Notes: generated by a model from the letters alone, not told the origin. A DNA stretch of 12,730 bases from Elusimicrobiota bacterium (GCA_031256695.1 JAIRQB010000069.1:1-12730); one strand, 5' to 3'; positions 1 to 7,046 are shown, numbered from the stretch's first letter. Program-made: numbers and translations.

Positions 1-123
1 CTAAAAAAACTCGGAGCAAAAGGAGTTTTAAAAAACCGTAAAGACAATGCGGCAGATATTATAATTGGATATGAAATGCAGACTCTTTTTGAAAACATAA
101 AGAAAGTATTAGAAAAGAATTAA
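1..123 (+). CDS. PTS glucose-family EIIB domain, C-terminal end (partial)
   Basis: Only the last 40 codons and the TAA stop are in the window; the 5' part lies upstream. The visible peptide begins LKKLGAKGVLKN and continues with ADIIIGYEMQTLFENIKKVL. It aligns well from memory with the C-terminal end of the EIIB domain of glucose/N-acetylglucosamine PTS permeases, for example LKKLGAAGVV followed by the strand VQAIFGTKSDNLKTEM in E. coli PtsG. EIIB carries the phosphoryl group, on a Cys that would lie upstream, to the sugar bound by the membrane EIIC domain. I cannot tell whether this is a stand-alone EIIB or the tail of an EIICB fusion, nor which sugar is used. The gene ends just before a strong terminator, so it is the last gene of its transcription unit. 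Confidence 0.6.
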   Translation, partial: LKKLGAKGVLKNRKDNAADIIIGYEMQTLFENIKKVLEKN

Positions 124-144
124 ATGCAGTTTGTTGTTTTAAAT

Positions 145-191
145 AAAAAAGCGCCGGGCATTGGCAAAACCGATGCCGGCGCTTTTCTTTT
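145..191. terminator. Bidirectional rho-independent terminator
   Basis: A GC-rich hairpin has arms GCGCCGGGCATTGG (151-164) and CCGATGCCGGCGC (170-182) around the loop CAAAA, with a single-G bulge and one wobble pair. It is followed by TTTTCTTTT on + and preceded by an A-run that becomes the U-tract on -. It sits between the convergent PTS gene (+) and the Pal-like gene (-) and can serve both. Confidence 0.88.
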
Positions 192-206
192 ATTGTCAAA
201 TTCAAA

Positions 207-734
207 TTATCCGTTTATCTTTGTTTCCGCTCTTCTGTTTAAACTCTTGTCTTTTTTGCTTACAGGATTATGCTTGCCCAAAGTTGCCACTGAAATTCTT
301 TCTTTTGAGATGCCGAGACGCGTATAATATCTTTTAACTGCGCGCGCTCTTTTTGCCCCCAACTTCGCATTGTAGGCAATAGAGCCTGTATCATCGCAAT
401 ATCCTTCCACTGTAACGCTGCGTTTGTCTTTAGCCAAAAATTTAGCATTGCTTCTCAATGTTTCTTTTGCAGAATCAGTAAGAGCGGCTTGATTGTAATC
501 AAAATAAACCGTCTTCAAACTCAAATTTTCCGTTTTCGCTTCTGCTGTTTTTGCAGGCGTTTGAGGAACGGCGTCAGGCGGCGTTTGAACAGACTGCGGA
601 GTTTCTTGTTGCGGAGCAGGCTGCTGAGCGGCGGGCGGAACCGCGTTTTTCTGTTGCGGTTTGCAACCTAATGTAAAAAATGCAACTGCTAAAACTATTG
701 TTGCACAAAGAGCCAATTTGCTGTTTCTTATCAT
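207..734 (-). CDS. Pal/OmpA-family peptidoglycan-binding lipoprotein
   Basis: 175 aa. A lipoprotein signal peptide ends in the lipobox TLGC with lipidated Cys24. Residues 25-70 form a low-complexity Pro/Gln/Ala/Thr linker. Residues about 74-175 form an OmpA C-terminal (Pal-like) domain with YFDYNQAAL (77-85), VEGYCDDTGSIAYN (109-122), the helix LGAKRARAVKRYY, and NRRAE (166-170). These are the family's usual meso-DAP/peptidoglycan-binding loops, so the protein should be anchored in the outer membrane and tether it to the wall. The order of domains and size match Pal (about 170 aa). No tol genes are adjacent, so a specific Tol-Pal role is inference; it could be another OmpA-domain lipoprotein. 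The ATG at 734 is preceded by AAGAGGT (about 742-748), a good ribosome binding site. It is transcribed alone and ends at the shared terminator. Confidence 0.85.
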   Translation of the reverse strand: MIRNSKLALCATIVLAVAFFTLGCKPQQKNAVPPAAQQPAPQQETPQSVQTPPDAVPQTPAKTAEAKTENLSLKTVYFDYNQAALTDSAKETLRSNAKFLAKDKRSVTVEGYCDDTGSIAYNAKLGAKRARAVKRYYTRLGISKERISVATLGKHNPVSKKDKSLNRRAETKING

Positions 735-948
735 AATTTTAACCTCTTTTTATTTGCGGTCTTAAAAAGCATCCCGTTTTATCAACCGCAATATTTAATA
801 ACCGTAAAATCGGCTATTTATTGGCGGGAGTATATATAATTTTTCTTGATAAAAGAATTTTGAGCGCTAAAAACATACAAATACTGCTGTATTTCTTTTT
901 GACGGATTTGCTGTATCTGAGGCTGTATTTTAGGAGAAACTTTTTAAC
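735..948. other. Intergenic region upstream of the Pal-like gene
   Basis: No convincing gene. It should contain the promoter of the Pal-like gene on -, but I see no clean -35/-10 pair. On + there is a TATATAAT box ending at 840 without a recognisable -35. The heptamer GCTGTAT occurs three times (886-892, 910-916, 922-928), spaced 24 and 12 nt. I cannot assign a function to it. Confidence 0.4.
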
Positions 949-1038
949 TTGCCTCTGATTGCGCTTTGTCTTTTATTGATGGGCAGCGGCTGCAGTCAAG
1001 TAAAGAATAGATGCCGAAGTCCTTATATTCCAAATTGA
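949..1038 (+). CDS. Possible tiny lipoprotein (29 codons, TTG start)
   Basis: From a TTG at 949 the frame reads MPLIALCLLLMGSGC and then a 14-residue polar tail (SQVKNRCRSPYIPN) to the TGA at 1036-1038. The hydrophobic run followed by GSGC looks like a lipobox with Cys at residue 15. AGGAG lies at 932-936, 12 nt before the TTG, which is longer than ideal, and an in-frame TAG at 931 closes the frame upstream. A terminator-like hairpin follows at 1056-1089. No n-region of the usual MKK type is present, so this may be the remnant of a longer lipoprotein or coincidence. The start also lies inside a 16-nt sequence repeated at 8498-8513. No function assigned. Confidence 0.25.
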   Translation: MPLIALCLLLMGSGCSQVKNRCRSPYIPN

Positions 1039-1048
1039 CGATAGACAA

Positions 1049-1097
1049 TAAAAAAAGGCTCGCTCTAGATAAAATCAGCGACTTGCCTCTTTTTCTT
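1049..1097. terminator. Candidate bidirectional terminator after xth
   Basis: Arms AGGCTCGCT (1056-1064) and AGCGACTTGCCT (1077-1088) pair with a 3-nt bulge. An A-run lies on the left, which becomes a U-tract on - downstream of xth, and a T-rich stretch lies on the right. It probably ends the xth transcript. On + it would close the possible small ORF at 949-1038. Confidence 0.55.
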
Positions 1098-1124
1098 ATT
1101 CTTAATTCTTTCTTTCGGCATTCT

Positions 1125-1919
1125 TTATAAAGATGTCTCTATATTGACAGGGCAATGGTCAGAGCCGTAAATATCTTTTTCAATGAGCGCAGATTGCAAT
1201 TTTTGGGCTGCCGCCTTTGAAATAAAAAAATAATCCAAACGCCAGCCGACATTTCTGCTTCTTGCCGCAGTTTTATAATCCCACCAAGTAAAATTTCCGC
1301 CCGCTTTATTAAAATGCCTAAAAGTATCTATAAAACCAGCCTCTACAAGAGCGTCCAATCTCTGTCTTTCTATAGGCATAAAACCCGTATTGTTTATATT
1401 TTCTTTCGGACGGGCTAAATCTATTTCAGAATGCGCTGTGTTAAAATCCCCGCAAATTATTACAGGTTTATTTTTTATTTGTTTTAGATATGAGATGAAA
1501 AAATCGTAAAAGTCTAATTTATATTGAAGTCTCTGAGGACTTGAACCTCCATTTGGAAAATAGATATTAAAGAGATAGAAATTTTTAAATTCAATTTTAA
1601 GGATGCGCCCTTCAATATCAAATTTTTCTTCGCCTATTCCATATTCAACAGAGAGAGGCTCAATTTTACTCCAAACGCCTACTCCACTATAGCCTTTCTT
1701 TTGAGCAGAGGAACAATAAAAACGATAAGGAACTAATTCCGTTAATTCTTTCGGTATTTGTTCTTTGCTGGACTTAGTCTCTTGGATGCAAAAAATATCT
1801 GCGCCGCAAGATTTAAGGTATAAAAGAAAACTTGCGCTCTCTTTTAAAGAGGGCGCAAGGATATTCTCTTTTTTAAATATAGCCCTTATTCCATTGACAT
1901 TCCAAGAAGTGATTTTCAT
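1125..1919 (-). CDS. xth: Exodeoxyribonuclease III (AP endonuclease)
   Basis: 264 aa, normal length for the ExoIII/AP-endonuclease family. It cleaves abasic sites and removes nucleotides 3' to 5' in base-excision repair, in the cytoplasm. All family motifs are visible: SWNVNGIRA with Asn7; IQETK with metal-binding Glu47; GYSGVGVWSK; YFPNG with Tyr120; GDFN with Asp158 and Asn160; the block around ARPKEN and RQRLDAL; FTWWDY and GWRLDYFF with Asp229; and the terminal GSDHCPV with the catalytic Asp254-His255 pair. Nothing is missing, so it should be active. The start lies only 14 nt after the stop of the upstream repeat-protein gene, and those 14 nt contain no Shine-Dalgarno sequence, so translation may depend on coupling or on an A-rich leader. 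The pairing of a repair enzyme with a surface protein is probably incidental. Confidence 0.95.
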   Translation of the reverse strand: MKITSWNVNGIRAIFKKENILAPSLKESASFLLYLKSCGADIFCIQETKSSKEQIPKELTELVPYRFYCSSAQKKGYSGVGVWSKIEPLSVEYGIGEEKFDIEGRILKIEFKNFYLFNIYFPNGGSSPQRLQYKLDFYDFFISYLKQIKNKPVIICGDFNTAHSEIDLARPKENINNTGFMPIERQRLDALVEAGFIDTFRHFNKAGGNFTWWDYKTAARSRNVGWRLDYFFISKAAAQKLQSALIEKDIYGSDHCPVNIETSL

Positions 1920-1933
1920 TTTTTATTTTTGAA

Positions 1934-2404
1934 TTAGAATTTGAAATTGAGGATTATGGTAAAAGGCAGATTATAAGGTAAAGTTTGGCTTCCGATATAG
2001 TTGATTAACCCTATTTGAACGCCGTATAAATCGTTTGCCAAATTGATAAATCCAAATTGAAGACCGTTTATTTTATCGGCTTTGTTGAGAAGTCCAAGTT
2101 GAACTCCTGAAATTTCTTGATTGCTGACATTTATAAAACCCCATTGAAGTCCTTTCATATTTGTTGTAATAGTTATAAGCGCCATTTGAACTCCTGCGGC
2201 ATCGTCTGTTTTATTCATCAGCAAGTCAAAAATAAAGCCCGTCATATCCGGCGTATAACTTCCTAAACCTACTTCTATACCTCTCAAAGTATCGTCTTGC
2301 GGAACGTCAAGCCCTTTCCACAGAGATAATTTTACAGGCGTTACGGCAAAAGACAGCGAGGCAAACAACAAAACAATCGCTATTGCAGAAACAAATTTTT
2401 TCAT
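1934..2404 (-). CDS. LA_2272-type surface/outer-membrane repeat protein
   Basis: 156 aa. A Sec signal peptide (residues 1-20, ending SLSFA) precedes a short lead-in and at least seven copies of a 14-15 residue repeat. These start at Gly42, 56, 71, 85, 100, 114 and 128, and the later copies have the pattern G-[VL]-Q-x-G-[LF]-[IL]-N, for example GLQWGFIN, GVQLGLLN, GLQFGFIN and GVQIGLIN. The end, LPFTIILNFKF, finishes in Phe with alternating hydrophobics, as expected for a last outer-membrane beta-strand. This matches the LA_2272-type surface repeat family known from Leptospira, Brachyspira and other Gram-negatives, whose function is unknown. Secretion and outer-membrane location are inferred. 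The ATG has a good AGGGAGA site upstream, and an extended -10 box lies at 2441-2449. It is cotranscribed with xth. The short length suggests a compact member of the family. Confidence 0.75.
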   Translation of the reverse strand: MKKFVSAIAIVLLFASLSFAVTPVKLSLWKGLDVPQDDTLRGIEVGLGSYTPDMTGFIFDLLMNKTDDAAGVQMALITITTNMKGLQWGFINVSNQEISGVQLGLLNKADKINGLQFGFINLANDLYGVQIGLINYIGSQTLPYNLPFTIILNFKF

Positions 2405-2440
2405 ATTTTTTCTCCCTTTTATTTATTTTCCGACGAGAGA

Positions 2441-2449
2441 ATTATATCA
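2441..2449 (-). promoter_or_regulatory. Candidate extended -10 promoter of the repeat-protein/xth unit
   Basis: On the minus strand TGATATAAT matches the extended -10 form TGnTATAAT, with the hexamer at 2441-2446. No good -35 lies at 16-18 nt, which extended -10 promoters can do without. Transcription would begin roughly 30 nt upstream of the start codon at 2404. Confidence 0.5.
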
Positions 2450-2700
2450 AAAAACCGTAATCGCCTTGACGCTGACAAAAGAGCCGTCTTAACTGCGCGG
2501 AAAAACGCTGTTTGGCATTAAACAACTATGCGGCGCAAGAATTGCCGTTTAAACGGCTCTTGCCTTGTATTAAGCGGTTTTCCTTTTTGATTTTTTGCTT
2601 GAATTTAATTACCTTTGAAAGCGTATTAGAAAAGTATTGTCTGTCTGAAGCGTAATGCTGTTGAAAATTAAATCAAGCCTGCCGCAAAGCGTGGCAAAAT
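2450..2700. other. Inverted-repeat-rich intergenic region between divergent genes
   Basis: No protein gene seen. It separates the repeat-protein unit (-) from the deacylase (+). It holds a nested set of inverted repeats at 2479-2561, a 14-bp perfect palindrome at 2544-2557 (GCCGTTTAAACGGC), and a 6-bp hairpin at 2680-2696 ending four bases before the deacylase ribosome binding site. A clear promoter for the deacylase was not found. Confidence 0.5.
2544..2557. repeat. Perfect 14-bp palindrome, possible operator
   Basis: GCCGTTTAAACGGC reads identically on both strands. Flanking GCAAGA (2535-2540) and TCTTGC (2558-2563) extend the symmetry, with three extra bases (ATT) on the left. With no loop it is more like a DNA-level dimer binding site than an RNA hairpin. 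Its right half can alternatively pair with 2479-2487. Confidence 0.4.
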
Positions 2701-2706
2701 AGGAGG
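2701..2706 (+). promoter_or_regulatory. Consensus ribosome binding site of the deacylase
   Basis: A full AGGAGG lies four bases before the ATG at 2711. A hairpin with arms TGCCGC and GCGGCA-like GTGGCA, containing one G-U pair, ends at 2696 just upstream, leaving the site itself unpaired in this fold. Confidence 0.75.
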
Positions 2707-2710
2707 AAGT

Positions 2711-4306
2711 ATGATTGATTTATTGATAAAAAATGCAAAGGTTGCGGATGGAAGCGGGAAAGAGCCCTATAATGCAGATATTGCCGTTGAAGGCGGCAAA
2801 ATTGTCTCTATTGCCGCAGACATTAAGGCTGACGCCGCTGTAAAAATTGATGCGCAAAACAGAAATGTGACGCCCGGTTTTATTGATGTCCACAGACACG
2901 AGGATATTGTTGTTTTTGATGAAAGTTACGGCGAGGTTCAATTGAGGCAAGGGATTACTTCAACAATAAGCGGTAATTGCGGTTTAAGCATAGCGCCGCT
3001 TCCTAAAAAATACAGAAAGGATATTTTGAATTATTTAAAACCTATTATGGGTTTGCTGGACGAGGATAAAGATTTTGAAATGTTTTCAGATTATATGCGG
3101 ACGCTTGAAAATATAAAACTGCCTTTAAATTTTGGAATGCACGCGGGCGCAGACACTATTCATCTTGCCGTCAAAGGTTTTAGCGATGAGAAATTAAACA
3201 GAGATGAAATTTCAGAGTTTCACAGATATTTGCAAGACGCTTTAGAAAGCGGCGCTTTCGGCGTATCATTAGGCATAGCCTATATGCCTGAAATTCTCTA
3301 TAGCATTGAAGATTTTGCTCAAGTTTTAGCGCCTTTGCATTCAAAGGATATTCCTTTGGTTACTCATATGCGCGGCGAGGGAAATTTGCTCTATGACGCC
3401 GTCAAGGAAGTAATAGAGATAGCGCAAAAATTAAATATCCCGCTCCATATCAGCCACTATAAATGTTTAGGCAAAAAAAATTGGGGACATCTTTTAGAAA
3501 AAACAACGCTTTTAATTGAAAAAGCCCGCTCAAGCGGGACAAAAGTCACAATTGATGTATATCCTTGGACGGCGGGCGCTTCTCAACTTGCTCAAATTTT
3601 GCCTATTGAATTTTTAGAAGGCGGTCTTGCCAAGACTGCGGAGCGGTTAAAAGATAAAGAAATGCGGCAAAAATGCAAAGAGATTTTGAGCAGTCCGCAA
3701 AAGGATTTTGAAAATCAAATTGATTTAATCGGCTGGGAAAACATTATGATTACAAGCGCTCAAAAAGAAAAAAATAAAAATTTTATCGGCAAAAGAATGT
3801 CTGAAATAGCGCAAGAGACGGGCAAAGACCCTTTTGACGCCGCTTTTGACCTTTTATCAGAGGAGGATTGCAATGTCTCTATGGTAAATTTTATAGCAAG
3901 CAAAGAGGATATAGATACGATTTTAAAATATCCATACAGCATTATAATTTCAGATTCAATTTATCCGTCCTCGGGTATGCCTCATCCGCGCAGATACGGC
4001 ACTTATCCTTTAATTTTGAGCGAATTTGTCAGAGATAGAAAAGTCTTGTCTCTGCCTCTTGCCGTCCATAAAATGACAAAAGCGCCTGCAGACATTTTCA
4101 ATATCAAAAATAAAGGACTAATCAAGGAAGGATATGATGCCGACATTGTTATTTTTGATTTGAATAAAATTAAAAATAATGCAGATTATATGAAGCCCGC
4201 TTCTTTCGGCGAAGGTTTTGATTATGTGATAGCAGGAGGGCAAATCGCCGTCAAAGACGATGTGTTTTTGAAAACTAAAACGGGAAAAGTTTTAAAGAGA
4301 AAATAA
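2711..4306 (+). CDS. N-acyl-D-amino-acid deacylase (D-aminoacylase), amidohydrolase family
   Basis: 531 aa, slightly longer than the characterised D-aminoacylases (about 480-500). It is a metal-dependent amidohydrolase expected to hydrolyse N-acyl-D-amino acids to a free D-amino acid and an acid. Residues 1-55 and about 470-531 form the small beta-sandwich typical of urease-like amidohydrolases (opening MIDLLIKNAKVADGSGK; closing GLIKEGYDADIVIFD). The TIM-barrel carries PGFIDVHRHED with metal ligands His61 and His63; GNCG with Cys90, the cysteine ligand characteristic of this subfamily; THMRGEG with His219; ISHYK with His249; DVYPWTAG (282-289); and ISDS with catalytic Asp415. All key residues are intact. 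There is no signal peptide, so it is cytoplasmic. The eamA-type gene follows after 23 nt and is probably cotranscribed. Exact substrate specificity cannot be read; dihydroorotase- or dipeptidase-like activity on related amides is possible. Confidence 0.88.
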   Translation: MIDLLIKNAKVADGSGKEPYNADIAVEGGKIVSIAADIKADAAVKIDAQNRNVTPGFIDVHRHEDIVVFDESYGEVQLRQGITSTISGNCGLSIAPLPKKYRKDILNYLKPIMGLLDEDKDFEMFSDYMRTLENIKLPLNFGMHAGADTIHLAVKGFSDEKLNRDEISEFHRYLQDALESGAFGVSLGIAYMPEILYSIEDFAQVLAPLHSKDIPLVTHMRGEGNLLYDAVKEVIEIAQKLNIPLHISHYKCLGKKNWGHLLEKTTLLIEKARSSGTKVTIDVYPWTAGASQLAQILPIEFLEGGLAKTAERLKDKEMRQKCKEILSSPQKDFENQIDLIGWENIMITSAQKEKNKNFIGKRMSEIAQETGKDPFDAAFDLLSEEDCNVSMVNFIASKEDIDTILKYPYSIIISDSIYPSSGMPHPRRYGTYPLILSEFVRDRKVLSLPLAVHKMTKAPADIFNIKNKGLIKEGYDADIVIFDLNKIKNNADYMKPASFGEGFDYVIAGGQIAVKDDVFLKTKTGKVLKRK

Positions 4307-4329
4307 ATAATTTATAAAAAGGATATTTT

Positions 4330-4743
4330 ATGTGGACAGTCTATGCCTTGCTTTCGGCTTTCTTTGCCGCGCTTACAAGCATTTTGGCAAAGATTGGATT
4401 GGAAAATATTGATTCCAGTTTGGCAACCGCTATTAGAACTTCAGTGATACTTGTTTTCGCTTGGCTTTTTGTTTTTGCATTTGGAAAACAAGAGGGCATT
4501 GCAGATTTGTCTTACAAAAATGCCGTTTTTTTGATTTTGTCAGGTCTTGCCGCGGCGGCTTCTTGGCTTTTATATTTTAAAGCATTGCAGTTGGGTCAGG
4601 CGGCTAAGGTGATGGCAATAGATAAATTTTCATTGGCGCTTGGAATAATCCTTGCCGCATTGATTTTAAATGAAAGTTTGACCGCCAAAACGATAATAGC
4701 GGTTGCGCTAATTACCATAGGAACTCTGATTTTGGTTGTTTAA
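4330..4743 (+). CDS. Half-size EamA-family (DMT superfamily) membrane transporter
   Basis: 137 aa, a single EamA repeat instead of the usual two (about 300 aa). Hydrophobic segments at about 3-20, 33-52, 65-86 and 93-137, the last long enough for two helices, indicate 4-5 membrane spans. Characteristic segments are SAFFAALTSILAKIGLEN (9-26), SSLATAIRTSVIL (29-41), YFKALQLGQAAKVMAIDKF (82-100) and LNESLTAKT (112-120). These match a well-known group of about 140-aa EamA proteins. Family members export or import small metabolites, often amino acids, and single-repeat forms are expected to act as homo-oligomers in the inner membrane. The ATG at 4330 has AAGGAT just upstream. Position after the deacylase suggests that it moves a substrate or product of that enzyme, but this is only context. 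A terminator follows. Confidence 0.8.
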   Translation: MWTVYALLSAFFAALTSILAKIGLENIDSSLATAIRTSVILVFAWLFVFAFGKQEGIADLSYKNAVFLILSGLAAAASWLLYFKALQLGQAAKVMAIDKFSLALGIILAALILNESLTAKTIIAVALITIGTLILVV

Positions 4744-4768
4744 ACCGCTGAAAAATGCGGTAAAAATA

Positions 4769-4809
4769 AAAAAGCGCCTGTTTAAAAAAACGAGCGCTTT
4801 TTTTACGTC
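4769..4809. terminator. Bidirectional rho-independent terminator
   Basis: AAAAAAGCGC (4769-4778) pairs with GCGCTTTTTT (about 4794-4803). The inner TGTTT and AAACG segments continue the stem after one C/A mismatch. A T-run follows on + and an A-run lies on the left for -. It separates the convergent EamA gene (+) and GH57 gene (-). Confidence 0.82.
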
Positions 4810-4862
4810 AAAATTTATCGTTACAAACCTATATTTTCTAACAAATCCCTCATTGAGAAAAT

Positions 4863-7046
4863 TTAGACAATCCAGTTTTCACAAAATAGAGAGGCGTCGG
4901 GCTTTTTAAAAAAAGCATTATCTCTGTTAGGGCATCTCTCTATTTCCATATTGTCTCTGTCAACTATTATAAAGAACTCGGCATTTTCATATTGAGGCGG
5001 AAAATCTAATAGAGAAAAAGGAATTCTCATCTCTATAATTTCTCTATATTTGGCGTCGGTAAAGGGCAAATTTTGCAAAGAGCCGTTTCTGCTTAAAACA
5101 AATTCAGACAAATTGCCCGTTTCGTCAAAAGAAACAGATATTCTGTTTTTAGAAGGCGCGCTGAAAATAATATTAAAAGTCAAAGTTTTTAAAATATCCA
5201 AAGAAATTGAATTGTTTAAATCCAGCCTCAAATAAAAATAATCATAATCAAAACCGTAAAAAAATGAATTGACTATGACGTCTACTTGATGCATAGAGCC
5301 GCCGAAACGCCCCATCTGACAGAAAGCGGCGTCTTTCCATTTAAAATAAGAACTCTTTTTGCCGTCAATTTTAGGGCTGATAAAAGATTGCGGCGGCTTT
5401 ATGGAATGCTCTCTTTTGCTTGCCGAGCGCTTTATTGGAGTATAAAGACTTTCGTCGGCATTCTGCCCCAAACAGTTATAGACTTTAATCAAGCGCTGCC
5501 TAAATAAAAAATCAAACATATCGTCATTGCCGCTTGAATGGTCATTGCCATACCACCAATTCCAATCAGAACCTTCGGCTATATATAAATTATCCCACGC
5601 CTCTTTTTCTTGAGGGCTGCCTTTAAGAGAAGGATTTTTTTCTAAAAAATCAACTAAAAATTTTCTCGTCTTATGCAATTTATTCCAAGCCTCATTGTCC
5701 TCGCTCTGTCCTATCCAAATTGAAAAATTCCCGTATATCCAAGACCCCGCTCTCAAATACTCTATTGTGTTTGACGGCGGAAAACGCTCTAAATAATCGC
5801 CTATTAAAACAGTCTCTATTGAAGCGTCGCCGCTGATTCTCTGATAGAGAGAACGCAAAAAATCCCAGCCGTCGTTTTTATAATATTCCCAGCAATTTTC
5901 GCCGTCTAAAATTACATTTATAAGAGGTTCGGGCGCGCCTGCTCCGTTTCTGATAGCGTTCAATTTGTTCATAAAGTCATTGACGGCGTCTTCTGTGTTC
6001 CATTTTGAATACACAAAGCCTATAGAATCTGACAAATTGGTATTTCTAAAAATTATGTTTAAGTTTAAATCTCTGCCGTCTTTGACAATTTTAAAAGGAC
6101 TGCAAGAAGGCTGAATGCCGTTAAAAATATTGTATTTGCTCCCGTATAAAACGGCTTCGTCTGTGGCTATCCACTTTATGCCTGATTCAGATATAAGGGC
6201 GGCTGTTTCATTTGAAACAGAGCCTTCTGAGGGCCACATACCTTTGGGTTTGCGTCCGAAAACTTTTTCATAATATTTGACGGCGCTGTTTATTTGAAAA
6301 GCGGCATCTTCGGGATGAGAAAATTTTTCAGGCAAAACTACAGAGGGCATAGATTGGCGGGCGGAATTTGTATCGCAAAGCAGAGGCAATATAGGATGAT
6401 AAAAAGGAGTTACTGAAACCTCTATCTGTTTATTGTCTTGGGCTTGCCTGTGTTTTTTGACAATCTCTCCGCAAATCCAAAAATGCTTTTGTATTAAGAG
6501 AATTTTGTCTTCCTCAGTAAAATTGCGTCCTTTTTCATAGAGATTTTTTATAAGGGGGTCGTTTGAGCGCCAAAAAGGGTCCATCCAAGATAAATTAAAC
6601 CAAGTCTGTAAATCTCTAAAATCTTCAGTCTTAAAATCATCTAAAGCTTTTTGAAGACCGCCGCTCTCAGAACTTGCGCCCCTTTTTTGAAATAACTGCA
6701 TATATCTGGGATTTGCCGCTATCATATGGTCAAAATTCGCCATAAAGAAATTTTTCAAAATAAAATTTTTATCGTCGGCGCTTAAATTTGCCGCATTTTT
6801 TAAAGTCATCTCAACAAAAATATCTTTTGCTATGCCCCTTGCATATTCATCTAATTGAATTAAAAGAGAGGGAACTAAATTTATATTTATTTTGATTTTC
6901 GGAAATTCGTCTAAAATAGAGACCATATCGTAATAATCTTTTACAGCGTGAAGCCTAACCCAAGGCAATTCATAAACATCGTTTAAAGGATTTTTATAAA
7001 TAGGCTGATGCTGATGCCATAAAAAAGACAAATATATTTTTTTCAT
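4863..7046 (-). CDS. Glycoside hydrolase family 57 (amylase/amylopullulanase type)
   Basis: 727 aa from the chosen start. Residues below use that start. The five GH57 motifs are present: HQHQP (11-15); the region around KKHRQAQ and VTPFYHPILPLL (about 197-222); GMWPSEGSVS with nucleophile Glu274; VILDGENCWEYY with acid/base Asp381; and GSWIYGNFSIWIG (434-446). WNWWYGNDHSSG (495-506) is typical of the amylopullulanase branch. Residues about 555-727 are beta-rich and resemble the DOMON-like C-terminal domain seen on such enzymes, possibly carbohydrate-binding. No signal peptide is present, so it should act on internal alpha-glucan (glycogen or maltodextrin). The activity (hydrolase, debranching enzyme or 4-alpha-glucanotransferase) is not decidable here. 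The start at 7046 is preferred over the in-frame ATG at 7076 because AGAGGA lies 7 nt before it, and the family begins close to its first motif. Confidence 0.88.
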   Translation of the reverse strand: MKKIYLSFLWHQHQPIYKNPLNDVYELPWVRLHAVKDYYDMVSILDEFPKIKININLVPSLLIQLDEYARGIAKDIFVEMTLKNAANLSADDKNFILKNFFMANFDHMIAANPRYMQLFQKRGASSESGGLQKALDDFKTEDFRDLQTWFNLSWMDPFWRSNDPLIKNLYEKGRNFTEEDKILLIQKHFWICGEIVKKHRQAQDNKQIEVSVTPFYHPILPLLCDTNSARQSMPSVVLPEKFSHPEDAAFQINSAVKYYEKVFGRKPKGMWPSEGSVSNETAALISESGIKWIATDEAVLYGSKYNIFNGIQPSCSPFKIVKDGRDLNLNIIFRNTNLSDSIGFVYSKWNTEDAVNDFMNKLNAIRNGAGAPEPLINVILDGENCWEYYKNDGWDFLRSLYQRISGDASIETVLIGDYLERFPPSNTIEYLRAGSWIYGNFSIWIGQSEDNEAWNKLHKTRKFLVDFLEKNPSLKGSPQEKEAWDNLYIAEGSDWNWWYGNDHSSGNDDMFDFLFRQRLIKVYNCLGQNADESLYTPIKRSASKREHSIKPPQSFISPKIDGKKSSYFKWKDAAFCQMGRFGGSMHQVDVIVNSFFYGFDYDYFYLRLDLNNSISLDILKTLTFNIIFSAPSKNRISVSFDETGNLSEFVLSRNGSLQNLPFTDAKYREIIEMRIPFSLLDFPPQYENAEFFIIVDRDNMEIERCPNRDNAFFKKPDASLFCENWIV

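Noticed and set aside
124..327. 67-codon frame on + starting just after the PTS stop
   Set aside because: It runs through the terminator hairpin and antisense to the Pal-like gene; no family resemblance and no ribosome binding site.
489..671. Arg/Leu-rich frame on + opposite the Pal-like gene
   Set aside because: The composition is the mirror of the repetitive Pro/Gln linker codons on the other strand.
840..948. Short hydrophobic frame (LLYFF, LLYLRLYF) before the small lipoprotein ORF
   Set aside because: No start codon with a ribosome binding site, and it overlaps simple GCTGTAT repeats.
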